A model generated the notes under the pieces. That model searched no databases. It was not told the origin of the DNA and saw only the letters and a program-made list of their open reading frames with translations. Source: Rhyacichthys aspro (taxonomy: Eukaryota; Chordata; Actinopteri; Gobiiformes; Rhyacichthyidae). From it: a DNA stretch of 64,000 bases. Positions within the stretch are counted from its first letter, which is position 1. Each line of letters starts with the position of its first letter. This document shows positions 10,001 to 19,310 of the stretch, in pieces. The DNA is taken from assembly GCA_036850595.1 (NCBI GenBank), contig CM072148.1, forward strand, positions 7,863,118 to 7,927,117. The letters run 5' to 3'. The translations under genes were made by a program, and so were the position numbers.

Positions 10001-13000
10001 TTATTTTCTGATTTGCTTGCACTGTGCATTAGTAATTGTCCTGTTGCTAAGAATGGGAAATGAGGTCAGTATGGTGTTACTGTCCTCGGTCCGGTTGACA
10101 GCGTCCTAGACAGAAACGCACATACACATAGAAAGCCCATTCATATCACTTGGCAGGACTTGCTGTCCGTTATACGGCAGTGCCAGAGCTGGGGTAATTG
10201 GACTAAACAGTAACGTCACACAGCACTCATAAGAGAGCAGTGCACCTTTCTGATGTTTCTGTTCTTGATGCAGGAAAGAATTAAGGAAGTAGGGAAAAAG
10301 AATGAGGAAGTACATCTAATTTCATTTCCAGGTAATCTGCAGCCATGTGTGTTTCATTTCTGCTTAAGTCAAAAATGGAACATAGCTGCATGTCAGAACA
10401 ACATTGATTTTTCTGTGTCTAAATTGGTCCAAACTGAGCATGAGTGTGTAGACTGGTCTTACCTAATTCTCCTCTGGCTGACACAAGTGGCCGTTTTATA
10501 ATCCTCAGCGACACACACCTTGTGGCGACTGCATTTGATCTTCAGACAGGGGTCTTTAGACGGATCAAGGGCTGAAATCACAAAAAAGGACCTTCAGATG
10601 TGTACATGGGATTAGTAAACAACATATTATCAGCAAAATACAGCTTCTCTTTTCACTGCCACCTGAAGACTAATGTCACTTCCAATTTGGAAGCTATATA
10701 AATGAAAACGTCCTTTGTGGCAGTGTGTCAAAATATAATATGCGCTAAATGAGTAGTGTCAAACTCAAAGTGACAAACTGTCACATTCACTATTTCAACA
10801 AAAAGGGTTCAGTAGTTAGCAGTAGATCATGATGCAAAATAATGGATGATTAACATGTTTTACAAGTAGCCTGAATAAAAGAAAACTACTAAATAATCCT
10901 TGTGTTTAAATGATAAATCAGATATGGCTGGCCAAAATAACTCGTCTCTTGGTTTGATATGTATACGTTAAATAAACCCTCTGTTCACATCAGTGCTCTG
11001 CTAATGTCTCCTAATACTGATCTTGAAGCGTAACACAATTAAGTGTCTTTACATCTAAAAACAGATGGACAGTCAGAGGCTACTTCTGACGTGACATCGG
11101 GATGAACTCTAGTGCAGCTCCTCTTAAACTGATCTGGTGTCAGCTCCAACAGTAAAAGCCTCTCTAACTGCTGATTTTAGATCTGACTCTCCCGCTGAGG
11201 GTGTGATCTCGGTTGATCTCTACCTGATCACAAGTCAGCCATCTGTGAGGCACCTGGGCACAAGCTCCTGGGCCTAGCACAGATCTCAGAACAGTCAGTG
11301 AATGACCTCTGCTCTAAAGAACCTTTCTGTAATCCCTGAGCAGCTTTGGCAGATTATCCTGCCTTGATCCTGCAGGGCTAAAGCTATTGTTTCATGACAT
11401 GGCTGTGTGTATGGATGCTGGCCGAATGTGTTTGAGGATCTAGTGATAAGTAAAGAGTGAGGGTGTTTGTCCTGGTTTGCCTGGATGTGTTTATGAGCTT
11501 ATCACTCTCTAATTCACTGAGAAAGTGGAAAGACAAATCATCTAAATTATCCAGCAGCTGGTGGTTTCACTATAAGAAGTGAGTGTTCTACAGAGCTACA
11601 GTGGTTTGTTTTGTGTAGTGTAAAGCTTTTTAGCTACAGGTGTGGTTAATGCAGTTGTATTGCATGAGCTGTTGCATCTTACATTAAATTGTAATATTGA
11701 GGACTATTGTGTCATATTTGCATTGAGGGTGTCGATAAAAAATATATCTCAAATATTTAACAGTTTTAACCTCTCAGTTCTCTATTGTAATCAGTTCTCT
11801 AGATTGTTGATGTTAGTCAAATATTATTTATACATGTGCAATATTTTTAATAATCTTGCTGTAGCTACCATGGTTTATTCTCTGTTGTACTCACCTTGAT
11901 CAAATGGTTTGGAAGGAGTCCATGTTCTTGGCTCCTGAAAGACACACAAACAATTTTAAACTCATTTTAGCCTTTTTTTCAATTGCAGCTTAATACAAAT
12001 TCATACTGTAAACATTTTTATACAAACCTCCACTTCCTTTAAGAGTGAGCATTACAAAGACAAAGAAGAATACATTTTCAGTTGACGTTCATTGTAAAAC
12101 ACAAACAACACATAGCCCTACTACAGACACATTCATGGATTTAGTGCAGTTCCTCTAATGTCAGCAAAGGGGAAATGGTAGAAACACTGGCTTTTCTAAT
12201 ATCAAAGGTACTTCTAGCAAGGAAATGACAAAATGTTTTAGGTCGGAGCCTTGCCTCAATTTGAATTGAATATAGCTGAATCCAAAAAAATGCACTTATT
12301 AGATGAATTTTACCTTAATTAAATCAATTAGTGCAATCATATTTCAAGAAAATGTCATACAAAGTGTTCACAAAAAAAAGAAAAAAAAAAAAAAAAGCAC
12401 CCATCAAAGTTGAAGTGTTTATTAGAGTTCATTTTAAGGTATTGAAGTGCGATTTAAATTTCATCTTCATCAGCAAAATGTGACAAATTTACATCCACGC
12501 CACTGTTTGTACTTGAAACAGGTACACTGAGGTGAGTGCTTCTGCTTTTAATAGACACAAAATAAGCCGGCACACCCAGGGGTGCTAGCCTCTGATGCAA
12601 ATGTGAAAGCAGCTTAAGAAGAAGCAGTGAGCTCCAAACAGAGTGATCTCACTCTCTGGGTGCATTCACAAGAAACTTTTTAATCTTCTCACGCTGTCAT
12701 TCATTAGATATGAACATAGGTCTGAATGTGCGTGTTACATATCGTTGTGTTTCTTCATAACGTGTGCTAAGCTAGAGTCGAAGAACAGGAAGTATTTATG
12801 TCAGCGTCCATCAACATAAAATCTACTCTTAAGTCAATGTCTCTGGTGATTAGACATTATTACTTCTGGAAATGAATTTATTTGGGAGAATATTATGCTC
12901 AAACACACCCATTGTATAAGAAATGAATAGGATGTGACTAGGACTTGGACTAGGGCTGAACTAGGACAGTGTCAGTTTGTGTAAATTGTGTTTATTAGGC

Positions 13001-16000
13001 AGACATTAAGGCTAAAGTAGCTTATATGAAAATAGCAAGCATTGTGCTCGATCTGAAGTGGCTCTAGACTAATCTAAGTCATTTGTCTATTGATTTTCTG
13101 GTGTAGGCTACTTTAACTTCACTATCACTCTACTGTTTAAACCTTGAATGTGACTATTTAGAGCAGAATTAATGATACAAAGCATGCTTAGCTTTGTTGT
13201 TACAGCAATAAAACAAAGTCTAAATATTGCTTTTATCTAATATGATATGCAAATTTATATTGATCACCACTTTATTTTTGCTAAAATAATCAATCCACCT
13301 GGCAAGTAAGACATTTCAAGATGCTAATCAAAGAATATGGTTATTGCAAAGTGTGTCTTGGACTGTTCACAGACAGAAAATGCTCATATGTTCCAGGCAA
13401 TCCAATCTTTTACTTCAATTCAATTCATAAAAAATGTAATCAAACACAGTGTTACAGCCTGTTCAGTACATGTTAATGTTTTCCATAATGTTGCTTGTCA
13501 CATTTTTTGATACAAGCTCCCTTTTAACCCATCCCAACCATTTTTTCTAGTCAGTTCTTCATACTTCTTGAATACACATAAAGTTCCCTCTACTCCTGTG
13601 TGTCAGACGCCAGACACCATTTCTAGCTATTAGTATCTTTAGAAGCTAGAAAACTGCAACGTTTATACTTTATTTTTGTGGAGTAGCATTCATCAACTCA
13701 ACAGCTTACATTCAGGTCAGATTGATCCAAATCAAGTCCACTTCTGACTCAAGACAGGAACCTGAGGAAGTGCCGTGCTTTCCTGTCTGCCCTGCACACT
13801 GAACACCCAGTAATGAGAACATTGCATTATGGGGGCCTGGGCCAGACCCCTTTTAGACGAGTCTAGGCAACCAAAACGCTCGCGGTCTGAATCCTTAATG
13901 GAATCAACCCAGGCACGCAAACGCACACAGTAGTTGAGTAAACAAACAAACCAATGAGCACAATTCTGACGGTAGCGCAGGAATGTAGCGCAGGAGCCTG
14001 TCAGCGCTGCACAACATCAAATAACGGCATGAATACACTATGTTATGTTATGGAGGCTGCTCTTTTTTCAAAATCACAGGAAACCCCTCATTCTAAATAT
14101 AGAGACATTTCATTTATTGCTCACTTTCTGTTGTCATCTTCATAACTTGACAACAAGGCTCTAATTTCTTTCATACTTTGTAACTCATTAATATAGTGTT
14201 TATGGCAATTTTCTCAATTAAATTTTCACACAACGAACAATACACTTGCTATTTCCATTCTAATACTATGGTCCCCCCCTTCATTCAGCAGCATATGTTC
14301 CCAACACTTTTCTCACTTACATTTTGTGTCTTCACAGTTCATTTTTACAATCATTTTTACTTGCACATTGCGCCTCCATACTTCCTCCTTCCTATTCCTT
14401 GCTCCCTCGCTCCCTTCCCTTTCATCCAGCAAAAGAGGTATGTGCATGTTTTAACCATACTGGCTGTACGTGTCTTGCTCAAGCTTGTCGCATGCACAAA
14501 CACACACACACACACACATCCTCGCCGAGGTGCTTTGAAGTGGAAAAGGCCCGGAGCTCTGTACCTTCTCTACATCATTCACCCTCCACAACACAAACAG
14601 CGCGGTACAAATGCAGCCAATAAGAGGGCACAAAAGCAGAGGAGGGGACCACGGCGTGAGGGGGTGTAATCTCTTCTAATGAGGCTAGTCAAAATAAGCT
14701 CTTAATTTACATCATTATCTGTGTAGCATTTTGTCAAACACTGTTCCTTAAGCTTTCATCTGTGCCCTTATCTCCTCGCTGTGAGCTAGTTTTTGAACTC
14801 AGGGAAGGGCCAGTGTCTAAAAAAAAAAAAGAGAGATGGCATCGGTGGACGCAGTAGAGCCTCGGGCTGCTCCAACCATCTTAAGTGAAACCTACAGTAA
14901 ATGAGAAGCCAGCGCCGTATCTAGTGCACTTAACAGGACCCACTTATGCCTTTCATGCTCAAAGATGAGAGCCTAGAAGTACACGTCTAAAACATACTCG
15001 ACATGGGTAATGAAAGGTTAACAGTATGTTAGCATGCCATAATAAAAAAAGAAAAAAAAAAAGAATCAGTTTAAACTGTGTTAGGATTTGTTTGTTGCTA
15101 ATATATACGCACTGCTGGTCTTAAGCCTGTGTTATACGTCTGGGAAATATAACCTTCACCTTGATTGCAATTAATGCCCTCACAGTTGACTTACAAGGTG
15201 AGTAGTGTAAATGTGCTATATACACTACCAAAGCTGATATATTCATTCTAATAAAAGAGTGCATCTCTCATCTCAATGACCAACGTGTTTATTCAGAGTA
15301 TTTCTATCTGTTTTGTTTTAGATTGATTGGCTGGCTCTTTTGTGTAAGTGTAAAGTATGCTAACATTGCTGCATAAAAATAGAAACCTTCACTTTGCAAC
15401 ACAACACAAACCTAATCTTTGAACTGCAAAGATGTCACAACAGAAAGGGAGAACGCTTGAGTGAATGCAGCGCCTGAAATATTGTGTTAATCCCATACAA
15501 TCTCAAGGACAGAATAACAAATACTGGAAAAAAATATGAAAATATAGAGAAAGAGCAAAGTGTGTGATGGTGGGCTTTAGGTCAAACACACTAAGAACCT
15601 TCAGCTTGCTGCCAGTCATCTCATTCTTTCGTCTCTCTCTTCTCCTTATCTCTTAACTATATATAAGTCAAAGACTCGCTCCTCTTAAGTAACACAGCCT
15701 ATAGCCAATCACTTTGGCTGTCTTACACTGGGCACTGACACCTGATTTGCATAATCCAAATCCTGCTCAGGTCCAAAGGCTTTCCCGAGGTCCACTGCAA
15801 AGACAGGCTGGGAAAGTTTAAAAAAACACCACAATGGGAGTTACATAAAGTAACATGAAAGCAGGCAGAAAGGGGCTTTCTTTTGTTCATAGATCATGGA
15901 CCTGAACAGGGTTGTGTCATATTGACGTAATGGTTTGGGAAAGTCCTTAAAAGTCAAACAGGTTTCGAGAAGTGTGTGTCACGATTTGAGCCTTTTATAA

Positions 16001-16465
16001 AAAGCCGACATATTGGAATACAAACGTTACAATATATTTAAAGCAACCTGCGTGACTTTTAACCAGCAGGGGGCTCAGATCCCTCTCTGTGCAACTTCAC
16101 TGTCAGCAGCCGCCATGTTTGTTTACAAGTGTAAGATGGCAAGTTTGGAATAAAGAACAGTGGAAGCAAATGAGCACATTTTGTACAAATCTCTGCTAGG
16201 GTTATGTGTATTGACCTGTTTTCTTTATTATATGTGTAGAGTGGCACAGAGCCTCACTTACAAGATCTCTTAAAATATGCCACCGTCCTGGGGCAAGAAA
16301 GTTTCAATGGAGGTTTCTGTCCAGCTGAAGGTACTGTGTCAATGAGATAGACATGATTCTACAAATCTACCATCAAAATGATTGTGAGAATATAGATTAT
16401 TTTCGGGCTGAAAGTTACACAGCGCTACTTTAATGCCAGACCATCATTTTTAATAGACAGACCAA

Positions 16466-16542
<77 letters not shown>

Positions 16543-17623
16543 AAGGCACAATGGTAATATAATTATCTTTATCAGGACAAAACCATTATGCATACTAACA
16601 AGGATCAATATGCACTAACCGACTAAAACCAGGATCAAATCAGCACTGAAACCATGACTAACCAGATGAACTCAGACTAAATTAGGACTAGACTGGAAGA
16701 ACAGAATAGAAGGCCTCATATGAGAACGTTTTCTGATGCCTGACAGAAGCTTGATGAACAGCTTGATCCTTTTAAACACAATCCCAGGAACAGTCACACA
16801 TACTTTTATCTTATGCTCTTTTATACATTTTTCCCATAGGCCTCACTGGGAGTTATCTGCTCTACTTTGTGCAGTACAGTGTTAAAAGAGGAGTAAGCAG
16901 AATATAGAAATAATAGAGTGAACACAGAGCTAAACTAGGACTAGACTCAGAACTAAACCAGGAAACCAACCCTTAACCCAGAACTAAACTAGGGCCAGAC
17001 TCAAGGGAAATCCCAGGACTTCAACAATGCTTCTAAAGGACGCCTGCCAAAAGTTTTTGCCCTTTGGTCCTATTCCTGCTTTAATATCTAATTAGCCTGC
17101 ACATGTTGCTAAAACATACAGTTACTGTGCAGCAGATGATGGCAGGTGTTCTCTCCCTGAAGTGTAGGCCTTCCTGCTGCGGACTCGCTCCTTTCTACCT
17201 GCCTGTAATTAGGCCCCATTTGCTGCTCCTATTCTCACTCCCACACGATGCTCTTTTGTAGCCCAGGCAGTGATTTGTGAAAACACGCTGGCAGACATGT
17301 TGGCTGTGTATTTACTGTATCAGTGGAGCGGGTGATGAACGTGTGACAAACAGCACAAGCGACGGGCCCCGTGACGCGTCGCTTGACACAAGGAGAAAAC
17401 GAGAGGCGCATGATCACAGACCAATGTGGATGACTACAGCGGGCTAGCGGGCTGAATGGGACAACACAACATGCTCACATCAAGCAATTGGCTCACTCAC
17501 ATCTCTGAATTTATCCCATCTTTCCGTGAGCCATTTATCATCCAAAAAATTGCCGCTGTCTGAGCGAGCGGAGACGTGTCCAAAGGCGACGGCGCACAAG
17601 CACAGCAAGGCGACGCTCAGCAT
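6929..17623 (-). CDS. spock3: Testican-3-like secreted proteoglycan (SPOCK family)
   Basis: Testicans are secreted extracellular-matrix proteoglycans of the SPARC family that modulate proteases and neurite growth. Ten minus-strand exons (17501-17623, 11895-11934, 10463-10571, 9699-9807, 9424-9532, 9181-9294, 8878-9099, 7758-7820, 7540-7677, 6929-7080) join in phase to 392 aa. Domains: signal peptide about 1-20; testican N-region; follistatin/Kazal-like Cys cluster about 105-152; SPARC-type EC domain about 165-275 with EF-hand loops 223-234 and 255-266; thyroglobulin type-1 repeat about 280-342 with CWCV; Asp/Glu-rich tail with SGD and GSGD glycosaminoglycan-type sites near 348-356. Segments such as VVHPSPVCG and GQYLPSCDEDGYY fit SPOCK3 better than SPOCK1 or SPOCK2. 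Human SPOCK3 is about 436 aa; the difference lies partly in a shortened N-region and partly in a shorter acidic tail. The start is the ATG directly after the first acceptor. Confidence 0.93.
7540..7677 (-). CDS. spock3: spock3 coding exon 9: thyroglobulin type-1 core
   Basis: The exon encodes PSCDEDGYYRSHQCHSSSGQ then CWCVDRYGNEVAGSR and a closing ADC. The QC...CWCV...G pattern defines the thyroglobulin type-1 repeat, a protease-inhibiting fold in testicans. Confidence 0.94.
7758..7820 (-). CDS. spock3: spock3 coding exon 8: lead-in to thyroglobulin domain
   Basis: A 63-base exon encodes SPCKAELSSINKKQTGKKLL, the first part of the thyroglobulin type-1 repeat (CxxE...LLG). Acceptor tgcag, donor gtgaga. 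Confidence 0.9.
8878..9099 (-). CDS. spock3: spock3 coding exon 7: EF-hand pair
   Basis: This is the longest coding exon (222 bases). It carries the loop DTNFDMQLDQSE (residues 223-234) and the loop DTRTDKVITSSE (255-266), with flanking CKDPLGWMF and EWCTCFQ. Position 3 of the second loop is Arg, which weakens calcium binding relative to a canonical loop; this position also varies in other testicans. Confidence 0.94.
9181..9294 (-). CDS. spock3: spock3 coding exon 6: start of EC domain
   Basis: The exon encodes CSESDLKEVVSRLRDWFRVL then HENGN, the first helix of the SPARC-type extracellular calcium-binding domain, and a basic linker. Acceptor ctcag, donor gtaagt. Confidence 0.92.
9424..9532 (-). 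CDS. spock3: spock3 coding exon 5: Kazal-like domain, second half
   Basis: The exon encodes CKLDYQACISGKKIAVKCPG then MCPCPS, completing the cysteine set of the follistatin/Kazal module, followed by a Pro/Ser/Lys-rich linker. Acceptor ctcag, donor gtatac. Confidence 0.92.
9699..9807 (-). CDS. spock3: spock3 coding exon 4: Kazal-like domain, first half
   Basis: A 109-base exon encodes CKPCPVVHPSPVCGTDGHSY within a Kazal-like domain. The VVxPSPVCG wording is diagnostic of SPOCK3 in my recollection. Acceptor ttctag, donor gtacac. Confidence 0.92.
10463..10571 (-). CDS. spock3: spock3 coding exon 3: DPC...CSRHKVC
   Basis: A 109-base exon encodes LDPSKDPCLKIKCSRHKVCV and then a SQRRI end. CSRHKVC is shared by SPOCK2 and SPOCK3. 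Acceptor tttcag, donor gtaaga. Confidence 0.92.
11895..11934 (-). CDS. spock3: spock3 coding exon 2: KPFDQ
   Basis: A 40-base exon encodes EPRTWTPSKPFDQ and the first base of Ala. It matches the testican RTW.P.KPFDQALD block. The DDYF residues usual before this block are absent; the junction to exon 1 is phase 0. Confidence 0.88.
12372..12396 (+). repeat. A-rich simple repeat
   Basis: An A run interrupted by a single G lies in the spock3 intron. No adjoining retroelement is evident. Confidence 0.7.
14501..14518 (+). repeat. (CA)9 microsatellite
   Basis: A perfect CA run of 18 bases lies in a spock3 intron. Confidence 0.9.
16038..16433. mobile_element. Non-autonomous DNA element (MITE) with TTAA ends
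   Basis: The left end reads TTAAAGCAACCTGCGTGAC; the inverted right end reads TTAAAGTAGCGCTGTGTAAC. Over about 28 bases they pair imperfectly (about 19 matches with one gap), giving terminal inverted repeats on a 396-base unit with no open frame. Both ends carry TTAA, as expected of a TTAA-target element such as a piggyBac derivative, but the TTAA may also be part of the repeat itself. It resembles dispersed elements common in fish. A repeat-library search would settle the family. Confidence 0.45.
16063..16074 (+). promoter_or_regulatory. CTCF-like core inside the mobile element
   Basis: CCAGCAGGGGGC matches the 12-base CTCF core (CCASYAGRKGGC) exactly. It lies next to the left inverted repeat of the TTAA-ended element in the first long intron of spock3. 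Binding is inferred. Confidence 0.4.
16469..16542 (+). repeat. Compound (TA)26(CA)11 microsatellite
   Basis: 26 TA units run directly into 11 CA units. It follows the mobile element by about 35 bases and should be highly variable in length. Confidence 0.97.
16615..17003 (+). repeat. Diverged short tandem repeat, ctaaac(c/t)agga-type
   Basis: Two clusters (16615-16695 and 16925-17003) repeat words such as gactaaaaccagga, aactaaaccagga and ctaaactaggactaga at about 10-13 base spacing. The 230 bases between them lack the motif. A single similar copy appears at 12945-12970 (ctaggacttggactagggct). Confidence 0.55.
17501..17623 (-). CDS. spock3: spock3 coding exon 1: signal peptide and N-region
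   Basis: The acceptor tccgcag ends exactly before ATG; 41 codons run to donor gtgagt. The protein starts MLSVALLCLCAVAFGHVSAR, a clear signal peptide, then SDSGNFLDDKWLTERWDKFR plus D. Relative to SPOCK3 from memory, it lacks the usual ISQYDKE-type segment between WLT and the WxKFRD motif. Confidence 0.88.
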
Positions 17624-17781
17624 CTGCGGACACACAACAACAGAGCGGTGAGAGGACACGGGATCAGGCTGTAGGACATGACTGTATACGTGGAAAACAG
17701 CTCATTGAGCCGGCTGTTGCAGCAGAAATACATAGTTCCCATCCCATCAAACTAAAGTCAAAAACAAAAACATTTTCTTAC
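17624..17781 (-). other. spock3: spock3 first intron (5' UTR intron)
   Basis: A 158-base interval lies between the non-coding exon donor (gtaaga) and the acceptor tccgcag just before the ATG. Size and borders suit a short GT-AG intron. Confidence 0.6.
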
Positions 17782-18016
17782 CTTGTCGCATCAGCTGCTC
17801 TCCGGACTCGATGTGCTCGCTGCCGTTTTCTGTCTCTAGTAATAGCAGCCCTCTCCTCTCTTCCTCTCTCTCTCTGCCTCGCTCTTTCCGCACACAACGG
17901 GAGCGCGCGTCCCACCGTGCGCGTTCCCTACGCTCTGCTCTCGCTCTTTCTGCCTCCTTCGGCGCAGGGGAAGGGGCCCGGGAGCTAACTGTGGGCTGCA
18001 AAGTGCGCCCCTTCAT
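17782..18016 (-). other. spock3: spock3 non-coding first exon and GC-rich promoter-proximal region
   Basis: A minus-strand donor (AAG/gtaagaaa) lies at 17782/17781. The sequence above it is GC- and CpG-rich (for example gggagcgcgcgtcccaccgtgcgcg), unlike its AT-rich surroundings, as for a vertebrate promoter. The transcription start is not defined. An ATG at 17789-17791 lies in this exon, out of frame with the main start, and its frame stays open back to another ATG at 18014-18016. Confidence 0.55.
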
Positions 18017-19197
18017 TATTACGAGAAAGGAGGGGGTAACTCTAACTCTAAGAGTTTATTACTGTAAACTATGGTGGCCCAGAAGGCTCGGGGAATCACA
18101 AACGTCACAGCAAAAATTCTTTGTTTCTTCTGTGGGCTATTACTTTTAGACATACGGACTGCAGGCTTTTTGTAATTGTGTGTCATATTTGATCACAAAT
18201 GTTGTAAATGTTCCATTTATGCTAAGATGTTGATCAGAGATCATGAATTAGCTCCACTCACACTTTTAGAAAATAGTCTATTTGGTAATCCTGCTTTGCC
18301 TATTTTTCACTAAACAGACTCTGTTAACTCTAGCCATCTCTATTTAGTCATAACAGGACAGGAAACAGGAGAAGTAATGAGCACAGAGCACCACATTCAG
18401 AAAAATAATCAATGCTGCTCTTTTACCCCAGACTTCCCCTCTCTGTTCCCCTTCACAGTTGCCAAATAACAGCACTTAGGCTTGTTTGTACAGTAGAGAC
18501 TCAAGACAAAGTTCCCGTACATTCCACCGCAGAGGTGAGCTCAGACTGTAAATCCTTGTCACCAGATTACATGGTTTCTATAAGAAATGCACATGGCAGC
18601 TCCCAATGATTTGTGAAGATGGGAAGAAACATCTTGTGTGTTTGATGAAAATGCAGAGGGAAAAGAACATCAACAAAATGATCCTGCAACTTTGGATGAG
18701 TGAAGATGTAAATATTCTCCTAAATGTGTCTCATCATTGAATAAGCCACATGGAATTAAAGATACAAACTATGATGGAGTGAGGATGGCATTAATGATGG
18801 GCTCTCCATCAATAATCCAGTTGGATTCCCTGAACTTTATTTTCTCTGGTATTACTGTCTTCATATGTTATAAATACTGAGCCCCACTTTTTAAATAATT
18901 AGAAATCACACATTGTCACAATCACACGTTGCCACTATTAAACTAAGTGTTTAAAAAAATTACACAATTAAAAAACCAATTAAAAGGTAAAGATCTACCT
19001 ACAAAGTTTTTTTGTTTGTTTGTTTATTTTGTCCTATTTACAGAACCAGTCTGAACATTTTTTAACATTTTTATTAAATGTCCAAACAACAGACATCTAG
19101 ACACAAGCTTAAATTTGGCAACCATGATACCAGGTGGAATACTGGATTTCTGTAGCCTAGAGATGAGTATGAGGCCCAAGCTGGGTACACTGCTTAC

Positions 19198-19310
19198 CTC
19201 TGATCAGCTTGAAGAAGAAGTAGAAGCGGACACCGGAAGAAGACTCAAGGAGGTTCAAAACAAGCGCGTCACGACGCACCAGGCCACGCGAGAGAGGACT
19301 CTGTTAGGCT
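19198..19310 (-). other. Exon-like GC patch with minus-strand donor
   Basis: On the minus strand a CpG-containing segment with CTTCCGG (ETS-type) and CGTGACGC-type words ends in GATCAGAG/gtaagcag, a good 5' splice site at 19198/19197. This is the structure expected of a first exon of an unannotated transcript. No coding frame is recognisable. It could equally be a repeat fragment. Confidence 0.25.

Larger units (their letters stand above)
7081..11894 (-). other. spock3: spock3 introns between coding exons 2 and 10
   Basis: Eight introns, of about 0.08 to 1.3 kb, separate the closely packed exons. Stretches over 300 bases (7081-7539, 7821-8877, 9808-10462, 10572-11894) hold no repeat or gene I can name. 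Bases 11050-11400 are GC-balanced with TAATCC-type and TGATC-rich wording and could be a conserved intronic element. Confidence 0.6.
11935..17500 (-). other. spock3: spock3 large intron after coding exon 1
   Basis: At 5.6 kb this is the longest intron. It holds an A-rich run (12372-12396), a CA run (14501-14518), a TTAA-ended mobile element (16038-16433), a TA/CA microsatellite (16469-16542) and diverged short tandem repeats (16615-17003). Bases 14590-14810 and 15640-15790 contain CCAAT, TATATAAG and ATTTGCAT-type words and look like candidate regulatory sequence, though not proven. Confidence 0.6.

Noticed and set aside
17811..18149. Plus-strand 112-codon frame over the spock3 promoter region
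   Set aside because: A GC-rich promoter-type sequence keeps several frames open on both strands; Ser/Arg/Leu composition only.
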